From: Streptomyces sp. T12
GTDB taxonomy: Bacteria; Actinomycetota; Actinomycetes; Streptomycetales; Streptomycetaceae
Direction: 5' to 3'
Length of the DNA: 64,000 bases
Assembly (NCBI RefSeq): GCF_028736035.1
Contig: NZ_CP117866.1
Coordinates: 6,200,001 to 6,264,000 of the forward strand
Positions 9,147-18,200 of this stretch are shown one piece after another. The notes below the pieces were generated by a model that did not search any database, was not told where the DNA came from, and saw nothing but the letters and a program-made list of their open reading frames with translations. How positions within the stretch are numbered: position 1 is the first letter of the stretch; each line of letters begins with the position of its first letter. The position numbers and the translations under genes were made by a program.

Positions 9147-9300
9147 GAAGTGTTCCTCAGTCCCCGAGCGGAGTGGCGCCAACCTGATCAACACGGCCCA
9201 GGCGAAGATCGTCGACCGTGACGCGGTGGACCGCGCCCTGTACAGCGGCCAGTTGGCGGGCTGCGCGGGCGACGTCCGGCCCCCGCCGGCCGCCAAGTGA
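9147..9300 (+). pseudogene. Remnant of NAD-dependent formate dehydrogenase
   Basis: The frame ends with GANLINTAQAKIVDRDAVD, then RALYSGQLAGCAGDVRPPPA, which lines up with the segment of NAD-dependent formate dehydrogenase that carries VNTARGK, DRDAVARALESG and YAGDVWFPQPAP. Only about 45 residues of the ~400 remain, and conserved residues (R of VNTARGK, W of DVW) are changed. There is no start or upstream domain. It is a decayed gene beside the molybdate operon, though this enzyme class does not itself use molybdenum. Confidence 0.75.
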
Positions 9301-9325
9301 CCGCGGAGGCCGCCGCCCGGCCCGC

Positions 9326-9721
9326 TCAGACGCGGTCGATGTGCACGTTCGTCGACTTCACCCGGGCGGTGGCCTCCATACCGACCTCCAGCCCCAGCTC
9401 CTCCACGGCCTCCCGCGTGAGCAGCGACACCAGCCGATGCGGCCCGGCCTGAATCTCCACCTGCGCCGCCACGTCCCCGAGCTTGATCGCGGTGACGATG
9501 CCGGGGAAGGCGTTGCGGACCGAGGTGTAGGAGGCGTCCTCCTCACCGCTCCCGCCCTTGGCGAGCTCCACGGAGAAGGCGGCCAGGTCCTTCCCGTCGA
9601 TGAGCCGCTTCCCACCCTCGTCACGATGGGTCGCCACCCGGCCCGCATCCGCCCACCGCCGCGCGGTGTCCGGACTCACGCCGAGCAGCCGAGCCGCCTG
9701 ACCGATTGTGTATGACTGCAT
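9326..9721 (-). CDS. HTH-Mop/TOBE molybdate-responsive regulator
   Basis: 131 residues from ATG 9721. Residues 1-45 hold a MerR/excisionase-like helix-turn-helix (YTIGQAARLLGVSPDTARRW), and residues 60-131 form a single Mop/TOBE domain (NAFPGIVTAIKLGDVAAQVEIQ ... LGLEVGMEATARVKSTNV), which binds molybdate or tungstate. Such fusions act as small ModE-like regulators. Its position next to modABC in the same direction suggests control of molybdate uptake. The upstream extension to 9790 lacks a ribosome-binding site and overlaps the attachment-site region. Confidence 0.88.
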   Translation of the reverse strand: MQSYTIGQAARLLGVSPDTARRWADAGRVATHRDEGGKRLIDGKDLAAFSVELAKGGSGEEDASYTSVRNAFPGIVTAIKLGDVAAQVEIQAGPHRLVSLLTREAVEELGLEVGMEATARVKSTNVHIDRV

Positions 9722-9790
9722 GGGCGCCAACATAGGGCAGGGGTGGGAAGAGGGCCGCAAGAGCCGGGTCACGTCACTTGTGCGGACCAC

Positions 9791-9846
9791 TCACGGCCAC
9801 ACCAGGCAGTACGGCTGATGCCCCGTGCCCCGCCTGGATGTGCCCT
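9791..9846. repeat. Left attachment-site copy plus one arm repeat
   Basis: Positions 9791-9826 match the last codons of the gene at 45683 (encoding GHQPYCLVWP and stop on the minus strand) with two differences over 36 bases. The nonamer ATGTGCCCT follows at 9838-9846, as it does beside the other two copies. This looks like the outermost left end of a tandem insertion; the similarity is shorter here than at the other copies. Confidence 0.75.
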
Positions 9847-10130
9847 CGGTCGAGAGCCGACGGCGGTCGGGTGAGGGATCCCACAAGCGGGTCGATCGGT
9901 GGCGCGCGGATGGCAAGAGGGCTATCGTCGAGAGGTAGAACGACCGGTCTTCCTGCCTCATGGCGGGTGGTCTGTTCCGGCCTTCCCGGCTGGGCTGCCT
10001 CCAGGCGGATTCCTGCCGCAGGTCACCGGTGCACATCGAGAGAGATCAAAAAGGTTCCATGAAACCAATCCGCGCCCCGGCCCGGCCGGTGCCCCGCACA
10101 GAGCCGCTGCTGCACGCGGTCCCGATGGGG

Positions 10131-10739
10131 TCAGCCTCCCGACCGGATCAGTCGGACCGCGTCCAGCAGGGTCTTGTGGGCGGCCGTCGAGTCGTCCAGG
10201 TAGCCGGCTGCCATCGCGCCGTCGTACAGCATCAGCAGTGCGCCGGCGGCCGACTCCGCGTCGGTGTGGCCGAGCCGGGTGAGCAGTTCCTGGAAGAGGG
10301 TGCGGATCCAGTCCCGGTGGGACGTCACCAGGGCGCGGACCGGGTGGTCGGCGTCCGGGTACTCGGCGGCCGCGTTCAGGAACGGCGATCCGCGGAAGCC
10401 GCGCTCGCGGGCGTGCTCGGCGATCGCCTCGAAGATCAGGTCGATCGCCTCCGCGGGCGGGTGCGCGGCGGCCAGCGGTTCGGCCACTTCCTTGTAGTAG
10501 GCGTCCTTGGTCAGCAGATAGGCCACGACCAGGTCGTCCTTGGCGGCGAAGTGCCGGTAGAAGGTCGCCTTGGTCACCCCGGCCTCGGCGATCAGCCGCT
10601 CCACGCCGATCGCGCGTACGCCCTCGTAATAGAACAGCCGTGACGCGGCCCGGACCAGGCGTTCGCGGGGAGGCAGCTCGCCGTCCTCCTTGGTCCCTTG
10701 ACGCGTGGTGTCGGTGGTCTTCTGCCCGCTGATGCTCAC
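10131..10739 (-). CDS. TetR-family repressor
   Basis: About 202 residues from GTG 10739. The DNA-binding domain reads RLVRAASRLFYYEGVRAIGVERLIAEAG, then VTKATFYRHFAAKDDLV; the C-terminal ligand domain contains ERGFRGSPFLNAAAEYPD, typical of repressors controlling short-chain dehydrogenases. It is divergent from the SDR gene at 10866 with a palindrome between them. A ~180-bp, nearly identical fragment of this gene recurs at 12890-13070. The 483-codon open frame reaching to 11582 is antisense to the SDR gene. Confidence 0.88.
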   Translation of the reverse strand: MSISGQKTTDTTRQGTKEDGELPPRERLVRAASRLFYYEGVRAIGVERLIAEAGVTKATFYRHFAAKDDLVVAYLLTKDAYYKEVAEPLAAAHPPAEAIDLIFEAIAEHARERGFRGSPFLNAAAEYPDADHPVRALVTSHRDWIRTLFQELLTRLGHTDAESAAGALLMLYDGAMAAGYLDDSTAAHKTLLDAVRLIRSGG

Positions 10740-10757
10740 TTCCCCATTGTGCCTTCG

Positions 10758-10771
10758 GCTCAGTCCTGAGC
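10758..10771. promoter_or_regulatory. Candidate operator GCTCAGTCCTGAGC
   Basis: A 14-bp inverted repeat (6-bp arms, 2-bp centre) between the divergent TetR (start 10739) and SDR (start 10866) genes. Position and symmetry suit the TetR product; there is no second copy to confirm. Confidence 0.5.
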
Positions 10772-10865
10772 GGCCTGCACCCCCATACGGCCCACACCAA
10801 GAGGGCCATCTCCTCCCATCCCGTACGGCCCGAGCAACGTGGCTGTTCATCGAAAGGCTTGAACC

Positions 10866-11627
10866 ATGACTCGTCGTCTTGAAGGAACCGTCGCCCTGGT
10901 CACCGGGGCCTCCAGCGGTATCGGCCACGCCACAGCCCTGGAGCTGGCCCGCGAGGGCGCCTCCGTGGCCCTGGTCGGCCGGCGTGAGGACCGACTCACC
11001 GACCTCGCCGCGGAAATCTCGAATGCGGGCGGCAAGGCCCTGGTCGTGCCCGCCGACATCACCACCGCCGAGGCCGCCGCGGAAGCGGTCGAGCGGACCG
11101 TCGACGGCCTGAGCCGCCTGGACATCCTGGTCAACAACGCCGGCCTGATGCTGCTCGGGCCCGCCCCCGGCGCGGATCTGAACGACTGGCGGCGCATGAT
11201 CGACATCAACCTCATGGGCCTGATGTACACCGCTCACGCGGCTGTCCCCCACCTGGTCAAGGCAGCCGCCGAGGGGCCGCGTCAGGTCGCCGACATCGTC
11301 AACATCGGCTCGCTCGCAGGCCGCAACGCCTACGCCATGTCCGCCGTGTACAGCGCCACAAAGTTCGGCGTCGGCGCCTTCAGCGAGGCGCTGCGCCAGG
11401 AGCTGGCGCGCCAGCACGTCCGCGTGTCCGTCGTCGAGCCGGGCAGCGTCGACACCGAACTGCGCACGCACAACCCCGACGTCATCCAGCAGCACATCGT
11501 CGCCGCCCTGGGCGACATCGACCGGCTGCAGAGCCAGGACATCGCCGACACCGTCGGCTACATCGTCACCCGCCCCCGGCACGTGGCCGTCGCCGAACTG
11601 CTCGTACGCCCCACCGAGCAGGTCTGA
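10866..11627 (+). CDS. SDR-family NAD(P)-dependent oxidoreductase
   Basis: 253 residues, standard length for a classical short-chain dehydrogenase. Cofactor loop TGASSGIG (about residues 14-21), structural NNAG (about 91), catalytic Ser in NIGSLAG and the YSATK pair (Tyr/Lys about 161-165) are all present. An Arg-Arg after strand 2 (LVGRRED) favours NADP. AAAGG lies 8 bases before the ATG. It is divergent from, and probably repressed by, the TetR protein at 10131. The substrate is unknown. Confidence 0.9.
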   Translation: MTRRLEGTVALVTGASSGIGHATALELAREGASVALVGRREDRLTDLAAEISNAGGKALVVPADITTAEAAAEAVERTVDGLSRLDILVNNAGLMLLGPAPGADLNDWRRMIDINLMGLMYTAHAAVPHLVKAAAEGPRQVADIVNIGSLAGRNAYAMSAVYSATKFGVGAFSEALRQELARQHVRVSVVEPGSVDTELRTHNPDVIQQHIVAALGDIDRLQSQDIADTVGYIVTRPRHVAVAELLVRPTEQV

Positions 11628-11671
11628 GCGCCATCCCCGTAGCCAACTCCGAGACAGGCCAAGGAGGCGTG

Positions 11672-11955
11672 ATGGCGGCCCGCACCCCTCTCACGCCGGC
11701 CGACACGATCGTCCGTGTCTGCCTGCTGCTGGCAACTGCCATCGCGCTCGGAGGCGGCATGGAGCAGTTGGCGCAGGGAGCTCCGGCGGGCGGGGCGGAC
11801 GCGGACAACGTGTACCGCTTCCTGGCAGGCGTCCACATCGGCTGGGCTCCCCTGTTCGCCTCGCCTCCGCCCTTCTGGAGCTCGTCCTCCCGATCGTCAT
11901 CGTCTGGGCGCACTCCACCGCACTCAGATCCAGACAAGTGCCGACCGTCGCATAG
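11672..11955 (+). pseudogene. Frameshifted small membrane protein (DUF4345-like)
   Basis: It starts well: AAGGAGG precedes ATG 11672, and the first ~60 residues (membrane segment RVCLLLATAIALGGGMEQLA, then DNVYRFLAGVHIGWAPLF) look like a DUF4345-type protein. At about 11853 the frame becomes low-complexity Ser/Pro, while the next frame over reads LASALLELVLPIVIVWA and stops at 11955, a natural continuation. A one-base change seems to have broken the gene. A sequencing error is the alternative. Confidence 0.65.
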
Positions 11956-11981
11956 TTGGCCGAAAAGGAAGCGTGAGAAAA

Positions 11982-12680
11982 GTGAGACGGAAAAAGATTC
12001 TGGCGGTGGTGACAAATCAGGCCACCTACGGGGCGAGCAAGCACCCGACCGGCCTCTGGCTCGGTGAACTCGTCCATTTCTACGACAAGGCGGTCAAGGA
12101 CGGCCACACCGTGGATGTGGTCAGCCCGACCGGCGGCGAGGTGCCCCTCGACCCCCGAAGCCTCGGCCGCTTGTTCGCCGACCGGACGGTTCGCACCTAT
12201 CGAGCCGACCCGGCCTTCATGACCTCCTTGAAGTCCACCGCTTCCATTGCCGACGCAGATCCGGACGACTACTCCACGATCTTCTTCACGGGTGGGCACG
12301 GCACCATGTGGGACTTTCCCGACAGTGCCGACCTGCGGGGAACAGCCGAGGCCATCTACGCCGGGGGCGGCATCGTCTCCTCGGTCTGCCATGGCGCCTG
12401 CGCCCTCATCAACCTCCGTGACACCGACGGGAATCCGCTCGTACGGAACCGCACTGTCACAGGCTTCGCGACGGTCGAGGAAAGACTGGCCGGCGTGAAG
12501 GGCAGGGTGCCGTTCCTGCTGGAGGACGAACTGCGCGCGAAGGGCGCCAAGTATGTGCGCTCCACCGTCCCGATGACGCCGCACGCCGTGCGCGACGGCC
12601 GCCTGATCACGGGCCAGAACCCGGTGTCCACCAAGGCCGTCAGCGACTTGATCCTCACTGCCTTGGCCGAGACCGAGTAA
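11982..12680 (+). CDS. DJ-1/PfpI-family (Hsp31-like) glutamine amidotransferase-fold protein
   Basis: 232 residues from GTG 11982, which has AAGGAAG 10 bases upstream; GTG 11973 is too close to it. The fold is recognisable from ILAVVTNQATYG, the segment TIFFTGGHGTMWDFPDS and the nucleophile elbow SSVCHGACAL (catalytic Cys about residue 137, followed by His). Hsp31-type members detoxify glyoxals or act as chaperones. A second, truncated copy of the C-terminus of such a protein lies just downstream. Confidence 0.88.
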   Translation: MRRKKILAVVTNQATYGASKHPTGLWLGELVHFYDKAVKDGHTVDVVSPTGGEVPLDPRSLGRLFADRTVRTYRADPAFMTSLKSTASIADADPDDYSTIFFTGGHGTMWDFPDSADLRGTAEAIYAGGGIVSSVCHGACALINLRDTDGNPLVRNRTVTGFATVEERLAGVKGRVPFLLEDELRAKGAKYVRSTVPMTPHAVRDGRLITGQNPVSTKAVSDLILTALAETE

Positions 12681-12707
12681 CCGGTACGGAGACCTGAGGC
12701 GAGCCGT

Positions 12708-12805
12708 GGGCCCCGAACGTGGTCGTCGACCGCAACCTGGTCACCGGTCAGAACCCCGCCTCCGCCGGACCCGTCGCAGCCGAAATGCTCAACAAACTGT
12801 CCTGA
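12708..12805 (+). pseudogene. C-terminal fragment of a second DJ-1/PfpI protein
   Basis: The frame encodes NVVVDRNLVTGQNPASAGP, then VAAEMLNKLS and a stop. This parallels the end of the gene just upstream (RDGRLITGQNPVSTKAVSDL). No start or catalytic part remains. Confidence 0.7.
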
Positions 12806-12889
12806 CCCACGAATCCAGACCGGCGCCACGCGGGCCGCGGCCGCGCTGACCTCCGCCCGGCTGCCTTCGCATGCGCTGGACGCCACCAG

Positions 12890-13070
12890 ACGGCGCACCG
12901 GATGGCCGGCGTCCGGCTACTCGGCGGCCGCGTTCATGAACGGCGATCCGCGGAAGCCGCGCTCCTGGGCGTGCTCGGCGATCGCCTCGAAGATCAGGTC
13001 GATCGCCTCCGCGGGCGGGTGCGCGGCGGCCGGCGGTTCGGCCACCTCCCGGCGGCAGGCGTCCTTGCCT
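12890..13070 (-). pseudogene. Fragment of the TetR gene at 10131
   Basis: About 180 bp match 10330-10510 with few differences, in the same orientation, encoding AAAHPPAEAIDLIFEAIAEH and ERGFRGSPFMNAAAE. Neither the DNA-binding domain nor the end is present. With the truncated PfpI copy it marks a duplication or recombination scar around the SDR-PfpI cassette. Confidence 0.8.
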
Positions 13071-13125
13071 TGCCCGTTCACGCCGACACGACCGACCACC
13101 CGCACTCCCCGACAAGGGCATCGAC

Positions 13126-13776
13126 ATGACCACCAGCACCGCGCACCGAACAGCCCGGCCCTGCCGTCTCTGCAAGCCCTCGCAGGAGCCGAACGACTAC
13201 ACCCTGTTCCTGCGGCAGTGGGTGCGCGCACCGGCCCGCATGGGGGCCATCGCGCCCAGCTCGCGGCGCCTGGCCGAGGCGGTCTGTGCCCCGGTGCCCG
13301 AACGTGGCGAGCCCGTTGTGGTGGAACTGGGTGCCGGTACCGGACCGTTCACCGCCGAGATCCAGCGCCGGCTCGGCGGGCGCGGCCGCCACCTGGCCGT
13401 CGAGATCGATCCGCTCCTCGCCCAGCGCCTGCGTGGCCGCCACCCGGGGGCGGAGGTGATCCAGCGCGACGCCGTACACCTGCGCCACCTGCTGGATGAG
13501 CGCGGCATCGAGAGCGCCGACGTGGTGGTCAGCGGCCTGCCCTGGGCACTCTTTCCCTCCGCCACCCAACACCGGCTCATGGAGGCGGCAGCCGCGGTGC
13601 TCGCCCCGGCGGGTGCGTTCACCGCGTTCACCTACCTCCACGCCGTTCCCCTCACCCCCGCTCGCCGGTTCCGCGAGCTGCTGACCAGCCGCTTCGAGGA
13701 AGTCGTCCCCAGTCGCACCATATGGCGCAACACACCCCCGGCCTTCGTCCTCCACGCCCGCAGACCCCGCCCATGA
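13126..13776 (+). CDS. Class I SAM methyltransferase (phospholipid N-methyltransferase-like)
   Basis: 216 residues. The N-terminus FLRQWVRAPARMGAIAPSSRRLAEAV is characteristic of PmtA-type phospholipid methyltransferases and rRNA-dimethyltransferase relatives. SAM motif I VVELGAGTGPFT (about residues 65-76), the acidic end of strand 2 (AVEIDPLLA) and a motif IV-like VVSGLPWALF (about 137-146) follow. It may methylate phosphatidylethanolamine or another lipid; the substrate cannot be read from sequence. It is the last intact gene before the central attachment site. Confidence 0.82.
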   Translation: MTTSTAHRTARPCRLCKPSQEPNDYTLFLRQWVRAPARMGAIAPSSRRLAEAVCAPVPERGEPVVVELGAGTGPFTAEIQRRLGGRGRHLAVEIDPLLAQRLRGRHPGAEVIQRDAVHLRHLLDERGIESADVVVSGLPWALFPSATQHRLMEAAAAVLAPAGAFTAFTYLHAVPLTPARRFRELLTSRFEEVVPSRTIWRNTPPAFVLHARRPRP

Positions 13777-13829
13777 CCCTCTTCCGTCGTGATCGACGCT
13801 CTGCGGCGAGGGCGACAGGTCCGGTACCC

Positions 13830-13866
13830 GGGGCACATCCGTGCCCCGGCGACACCCATGTGCCCT
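13830..13866 (+). pseudogene. 3' remnant of an integrase gene with arm sites
   Basis: The segment up to TGTGCCCTGGCGGCCTGACG matches the last codons and stop of the intact integrase at 45586-45620 with one difference, and the inverted nonamer GGGGCACAT (13830) and direct ATGTGCCCT (13858) keep nearly the same spacing as at 45557 and 45586. It therefore looks like the right end of an earlier, related element, deleted inward. Confidence 0.7.
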
Positions 13867-13899
13867 GGCGGCCTGACGGCCGCTCTCCGCACATGACGA

Positions 13900-13923
13900 G
13901 GGCGGGGTCTTGGAACCCCGCCC
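13900..13923. terminator. Hairpin terminator
   Basis: A perfect 9-bp stem, GGGCGGGGT with ACCCCGCCC, around a 6-base loop. It lies between the integrase remnant and the attachment site. A related but imperfect hairpin is found at the matching position after the intact integrase (about 45650). Confidence 0.6.
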
Positions 13924-14020
13924 GAAAACCAACGAAACCCCAGCTCAGGGCCACACAAGGCAGTACGGCTGATGCCCCGCCTCATGCAACCGATGGCTGA
14001 AGTCCTGCCACTCGTGCAGC
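13921..14020. repeat. Central attachment site (attL of the main element)
   Basis: About 100 bp matching 45661-45760, including the stop codon and last ~25 codons of the target gene at 45683, here without the rest of the gene. It is the displaced 3' end produced by site-specific integration. Together with the right copy it bounds an element of about 31.7 kb. Confidence 0.85.
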
Positions 14021-14127
14021 GAATGGGAGGGGTGGGGTGCTGACCGGGGGTTTCTCGGTGAAATGTGAGTTGACCTGCGGAAACTCTCCTTGGTAGTTCT
14101 CACGGGTCAACGCCGTTTCTCAGGCTC

Positions 14128-14147
14128 ATGTGCCCTGGATGTGCCCT
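14128..14147. repeat. Pair of arm-type repeats ATGTGCCCT
   Basis: Two direct copies of the nonamer 11 bp apart, one helical turn. The same pair with the same spacing lies at 45586 and 45597 inside the right end. Paired repeats near both ends are what a tyrosine integrase would use as arm sites. Confidence 0.6.
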
Positions 14148-14286
14148 CGCCTCGCTAGCCGCACGAGTCGGGGAGTGCCTCTTGGCCGCCACCTTGGTCG
14201 GCGCTCACATGAGGCCGTCTTGCCCGCGGATTCTGGCCCTGGTCACATGTTCACTGGTCTGATGGCAGGGCAAAACGGGGGTGGTT

Positions 14287-15105
14287 GTGAGCGGTTTACA
14301 GGTCTCCGCGTGGAAGCGTTACGGACATGACCGGCTATACGTGAATCGGGCTGATGGGGAGAAGGTCGCTTGGTTCGACCGTCGCACGGGGTATCTGAAG
14401 CTTCTAGTTGAGGATCAGCGGGACGCGGTACTTGACGCGCTTGCTCCCTATCTCGTTGCGTCGCCCGTACCTGCAGCGCACAAAGAACTGCGGTCGGAAG
14501 ATGACCTGGCAGGGAACCGCCCGGGAGATGCGCTGCAGATGAAGGTGGATGAGCTGACGCCCGGGTTCTGGCGGTGGGCTTTAGCCAGGCTGTCCGGCCG
14601 GAGTCTGGAGGTGGACAGCTGGCGCACTGGACTTGCTGGGGAACGGCGCGTGGGAGCGGAGTTAGAGAGGCTTGTGCGGCAGGGGTGGCGAGTGCTCCAT
14701 TCCATACCGCTGGCCAGCGATGTCGACATCGACCACCTCTTGATCGGGCCGGGAGGAGCCTTCTGCTTCAACACGAAGTGCCACCGCGGGGCGCGCGTCT
14801 GGGTAGGCGACGACTCAGTACGCATAGGTGGTCAGTCGTACCCCTACGTGCGGAAGAGTAGAGCTGAGTCGCGGCGGGCCTCGGCCGCGCTAACGCGCGC
14901 ATGCGGCTTTGCTGTCGAGGTACAGCCGGTGCTTGCCTTCGTTGCGGTGGCAGAGTTGATAGTTGTGCCGACACTTCGGGACGTACGAGTCCTCCGGGAG
15001 CAAGACATCACAGTGTTCAAGCACCTCAAGGCCGAATGGGCATCTGGCAAGGCCGAACTCGTCTACCAGGCAGCGCGTAGCCGTCAGACGTGGACCCGTT
15101 CCTGA
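14287..15105 (+). CDS. NERD-domain (nuclease-related) protein
   Basis: About 272 residues from GTG 14287. The C-terminal half, after GLAGERRVGAELERL, carries the NERD core: SDVDIDHLLIGPGGAFCFNTK (about residues 154-175) with Asp residues and a closing Lys in place of a typical ExK, a PD-(D/E)XK-type nuclease signature. Residues 1-110 form an unassigned N-terminal domain. NERD proteins are frequent on plasmids and in defence islands. This one is the first cargo gene after the left attachment site and points toward the helicase-nuclease gene. Confidence 0.82.
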   Translation: MSGLQVSAWKRYGHDRLYVNRADGEKVAWFDRRTGYLKLLVEDQRDAVLDALAPYLVASPVPAAHKELRSEDDLAGNRPGDALQMKVDELTPGFWRWALARLSGRSLEVDSWRTGLAGERRVGAELERLVRQGWRVLHSIPLASDVDIDHLLIGPGGAFCFNTKCHRGARVWVGDDSVRIGGQSYPYVRKSRAESRRASAALTRACGFAVEVQPVLAFVAVAELIVVPTLRDVRVLREQDITVFKHLKAEWASGKAELVYQAARSRQTWTRS

Positions 15106-15241
15106 TTGGTTGGCTGTATTGCAGCCAACTTTCACGGAATGTGGCTGATTTGTGTCATTACTCGCTAGTTCTTGGTTGAAGGCGCAGCTTCTCTCCCGCA
15201 TCCTGAAAGGCTTTTCGTCGAGCCATGGCCTTGGGGGATAG

Positions 15242-18200
15242 GTGTCTCTTCACGCTGGACTCCGCGCGAGCAATGCGGAGGCGGTCCATCACACTCGCCA
15301 ACTCATCGAATACATGCGCGAAATCGTACGGAGTTCGCACAAGCCCGTGCGGGACTGGCAGAAGTATCCAGAGGTCCTTTGGCTCTCCGGTCTGCCGGAC
15401 GACGAGCTTCGACGACGTCCAGATGGGTACCGGACGCTGCTCAACGTGGAGCATCGTCCGCCCCGTCCAGCGCCTGTCCTGCCTGCCGTGCTGGAGGGGT
15501 GGGTCGATCCCGAGGCTGCTGTCACCGCGGCGGAGGAACCCCCGCCGCTGGCGGACTCGGGACCAGGCCAGGGGTGGGAGGAGGATGAGGACGGAGATCT
15601 GTTCGAGGTCTTCGAGATACGCCGGGAGGATGCGCAGGACGTGCTGCGCGCCTACACGCGGTGGGTCGCAGCGTGGCGCAAGTGGTCGGAAGGCGAGCGC
15701 GCAGAACAGCCGTACCGGGAGCTCCATCAGCAGCTGTATCGGATGGCGACCAGGATTCAGCAGGACGGCGAGGAATACGAAGCCGTACTGGGCGCCGGCT
15801 TCCTGACGATCGGAGCGGCACGTCCGTCGGGGCGCGTCGCCCGGCACATTTTGACGGCGCCCCTCATCCTCACCGTGAACCCTGAGGACATCTCCGTCAA
15901 AGTCGTCCTTGCACCAGGCGACCCAGCACGCCTGGAAGACAGCGAGTTCCTGGACGGAGACGAGGGCTACAGCGCACGCTTGCTGGGCTCGCTGCGGGAA
16001 CGAGTCAGCACCGAAGGATTCCATCCGCTGTCCGCCGACGCCCTGGAAGTGCTCGGCGGCTGGTCAGAGAGGGCGTTCGGCACCGATCGCGCGGTGGGGT
16101 TCCACCGTGGCTGGGGCCGCCCACCTGCCGATCTGGCACTGCCTGTACCCACCCTGGGTTTTGCGCCGGCGATCATCCTTCGCCAGCGGGGCCAGGGCGC
16201 CCTCGTGAACTTCTACGACGGTATCGCGAACCGCCTCGCCCAACCCGGTGCCATCAGCCCGTTGGGCCTGGCTCAGTTGCTGTACCAACTGGAACCAGAA
16301 GACCGCAGGGCGTGGGGCACGACGGGGGGCTACGAAGTGCAGCCCGCCCTCGGTCCTGACCCACTGTTTCCGCTGCTTTCGAACGACGCACAGCGAAATG
16401 TTCTGAGGCGCCTCCAGACGGATACCGGTGTCGTCGTCCAAGGCCCGCCCGGTACGGGGAAGACACACACCATCGCCAACCTGGTGTGCGCCCTACTGGC
16501 CGATGGCAAGCGGGTGTTGGTCACCAGCGAGAAGGGGCAGGCCCTGAAGGTCCTGCGCCAGCAGTTGCCCGACAAGCTGCGCAGCCTGTGTGTCCTGCAG
16601 GGCGATCGGCGCCATGACGGCAGCGACGACCTGGAGCAGTCTGTTCGCGCACTGTCCCAGCTCAGTGCCACACAGTCGCCGGAGCGTCTCGCTGAAAGGA
16701 TCAAGAGCCTGGAGGCGGCCCGCTCGGAACTGTTGAGCAGCCGCGCAAGGCTACGTGACGATCTTCGTGCCGTTCGTGAAGGCGAGTGGTACGAGCACCT
16801 CGACGTGGCCCCCGGTTACAGCGGGCGGCTTGCCGCGATCGTCGAGAAGGTTACGGCCAACGCATCGAAGCACGACTGGATGCCCGCACTGCCTGCTGCG
16901 GCACCGCGAGAGCCCTTACTGAGCCAGGACGAAGCCCAACGTCTGCTTGGCCTCGTGACCAGGCACGGGGCTGTGGTGCTGGACGAGCATGCGGCTCGTT
17001 GCCCGGACCCTTCGGACTTCATCGCACCCATTCTCTTCGAAGAGGCGGTCACTGACCTGGACGCTGCCGTGCGCGCTTGCGCCGAAGCAGCGTCCGATGC
17101 GCTCGCCCTTGAACTCGCGAATCAGGGCAGCGAGCTGATCACGACGTTGGTGGGGCTGCTGGACGCTGCGGAACACGCGCTTCAGAGCGAGGGGCTGCCA
17201 GGCGACCCCGCTGCCTGGCCGCCCGAAGAATGGACCACCCGGGCATTGCAGGACGGAATGGCCGGGCAGCGGCAGCAGTTGTGGGATGGAGTGCGCCGGT
17301 CGGCCGCTCGCGCCGAGGAAGTGCAGAGCACTCTTCGTGACATTCCCTTCGCCGTCCTGGACGTGCCGGAGGTGGCCCTTGCCGAAGAATCACGTCTCAT
17401 CGCTGCCGGAAGGGACCTCGAACAGTTCATGCGCGGTGGCGGCAAGCTGCGCAAGCTGGCTCCGAAGGCGGTACAGAAGGAGGCTCAGGGTCTTCTCCAA
17501 GGCTGCCGGGTGGACGGGCGACTGCCCAACACACCGGAAGAGATTGTTGCACTGGTGGCTCACCTGGCGGCACGCCAGTGCGTTCGGCAGCTGAACGAGC
17601 GGTGGCAGGGCGTCGGAGTGCCCGCGGCCGAAGGCTCCACCGAGGTGGCTCTGTCGGAGCTGTTGGACAGGATGCCTACCCTCCGCGCGGTGGACGAGTT
17701 CACCCAGTCCGTGCGGACGGTTCACGGTGTCCTTCTCAAGGCCCGAATCAAGGCCACGGTACGAACGGCAGAGCAGTGGGACGACGTACGTACGTCCGCG
17801 ACCGGAGCGGAACGGCTGCTCCATGCCCGCCAGGCGGAAGAGAAGCTGCGGTCCATCGCTGAGCAGTTCCCGCGGCCCGATGCCCGTGGAGTGGCCGAAC
17901 TGGCGGAGGTGCACCGGGCTGTCGCGGCTCGTGACCCGCAGGCGTATGCGTCCGCGATCGACGCTCTGACCGAGGCGTTCCATCGTGAGGCTGATCGCCG
18001 GGAGGCACGCAAGCTCCTTGAGCGATTGGCCGAGGATCATGCCGAACTGGCCCGGCATTTCGCCGAATCTCCCACCGAGCCAGCCTGGGAAACCCGCCTC
18101 GTGGACTTGGCCGGGGCATGGGCCTGGCGGCAAGCGCGAACCTTCCAGGACACGATGCTGACACCCGGAAGGGAAGCCAAGCTGGAGGGGGAGCTGGAAG

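Noticed and set aside
9791..10036. Small minus-strand gene ending in QPYCLVWP
   Set aside because: Only the attachment-site end resembles a protein; the remainder is an incidental open frame.
10131..11582. 483-residue protein including TetR domain
   Set aside because: The N-terminal 280 codons are antisense to the intact SDR gene; the real TetR start is near 10739.
13921..14020. tRNA gene as integration site
   Set aside because: The shared end encodes the C-terminus of a protein gene (QPYCLVWP and stop); no tRNA cloverleaf is visible at any of the three copies.
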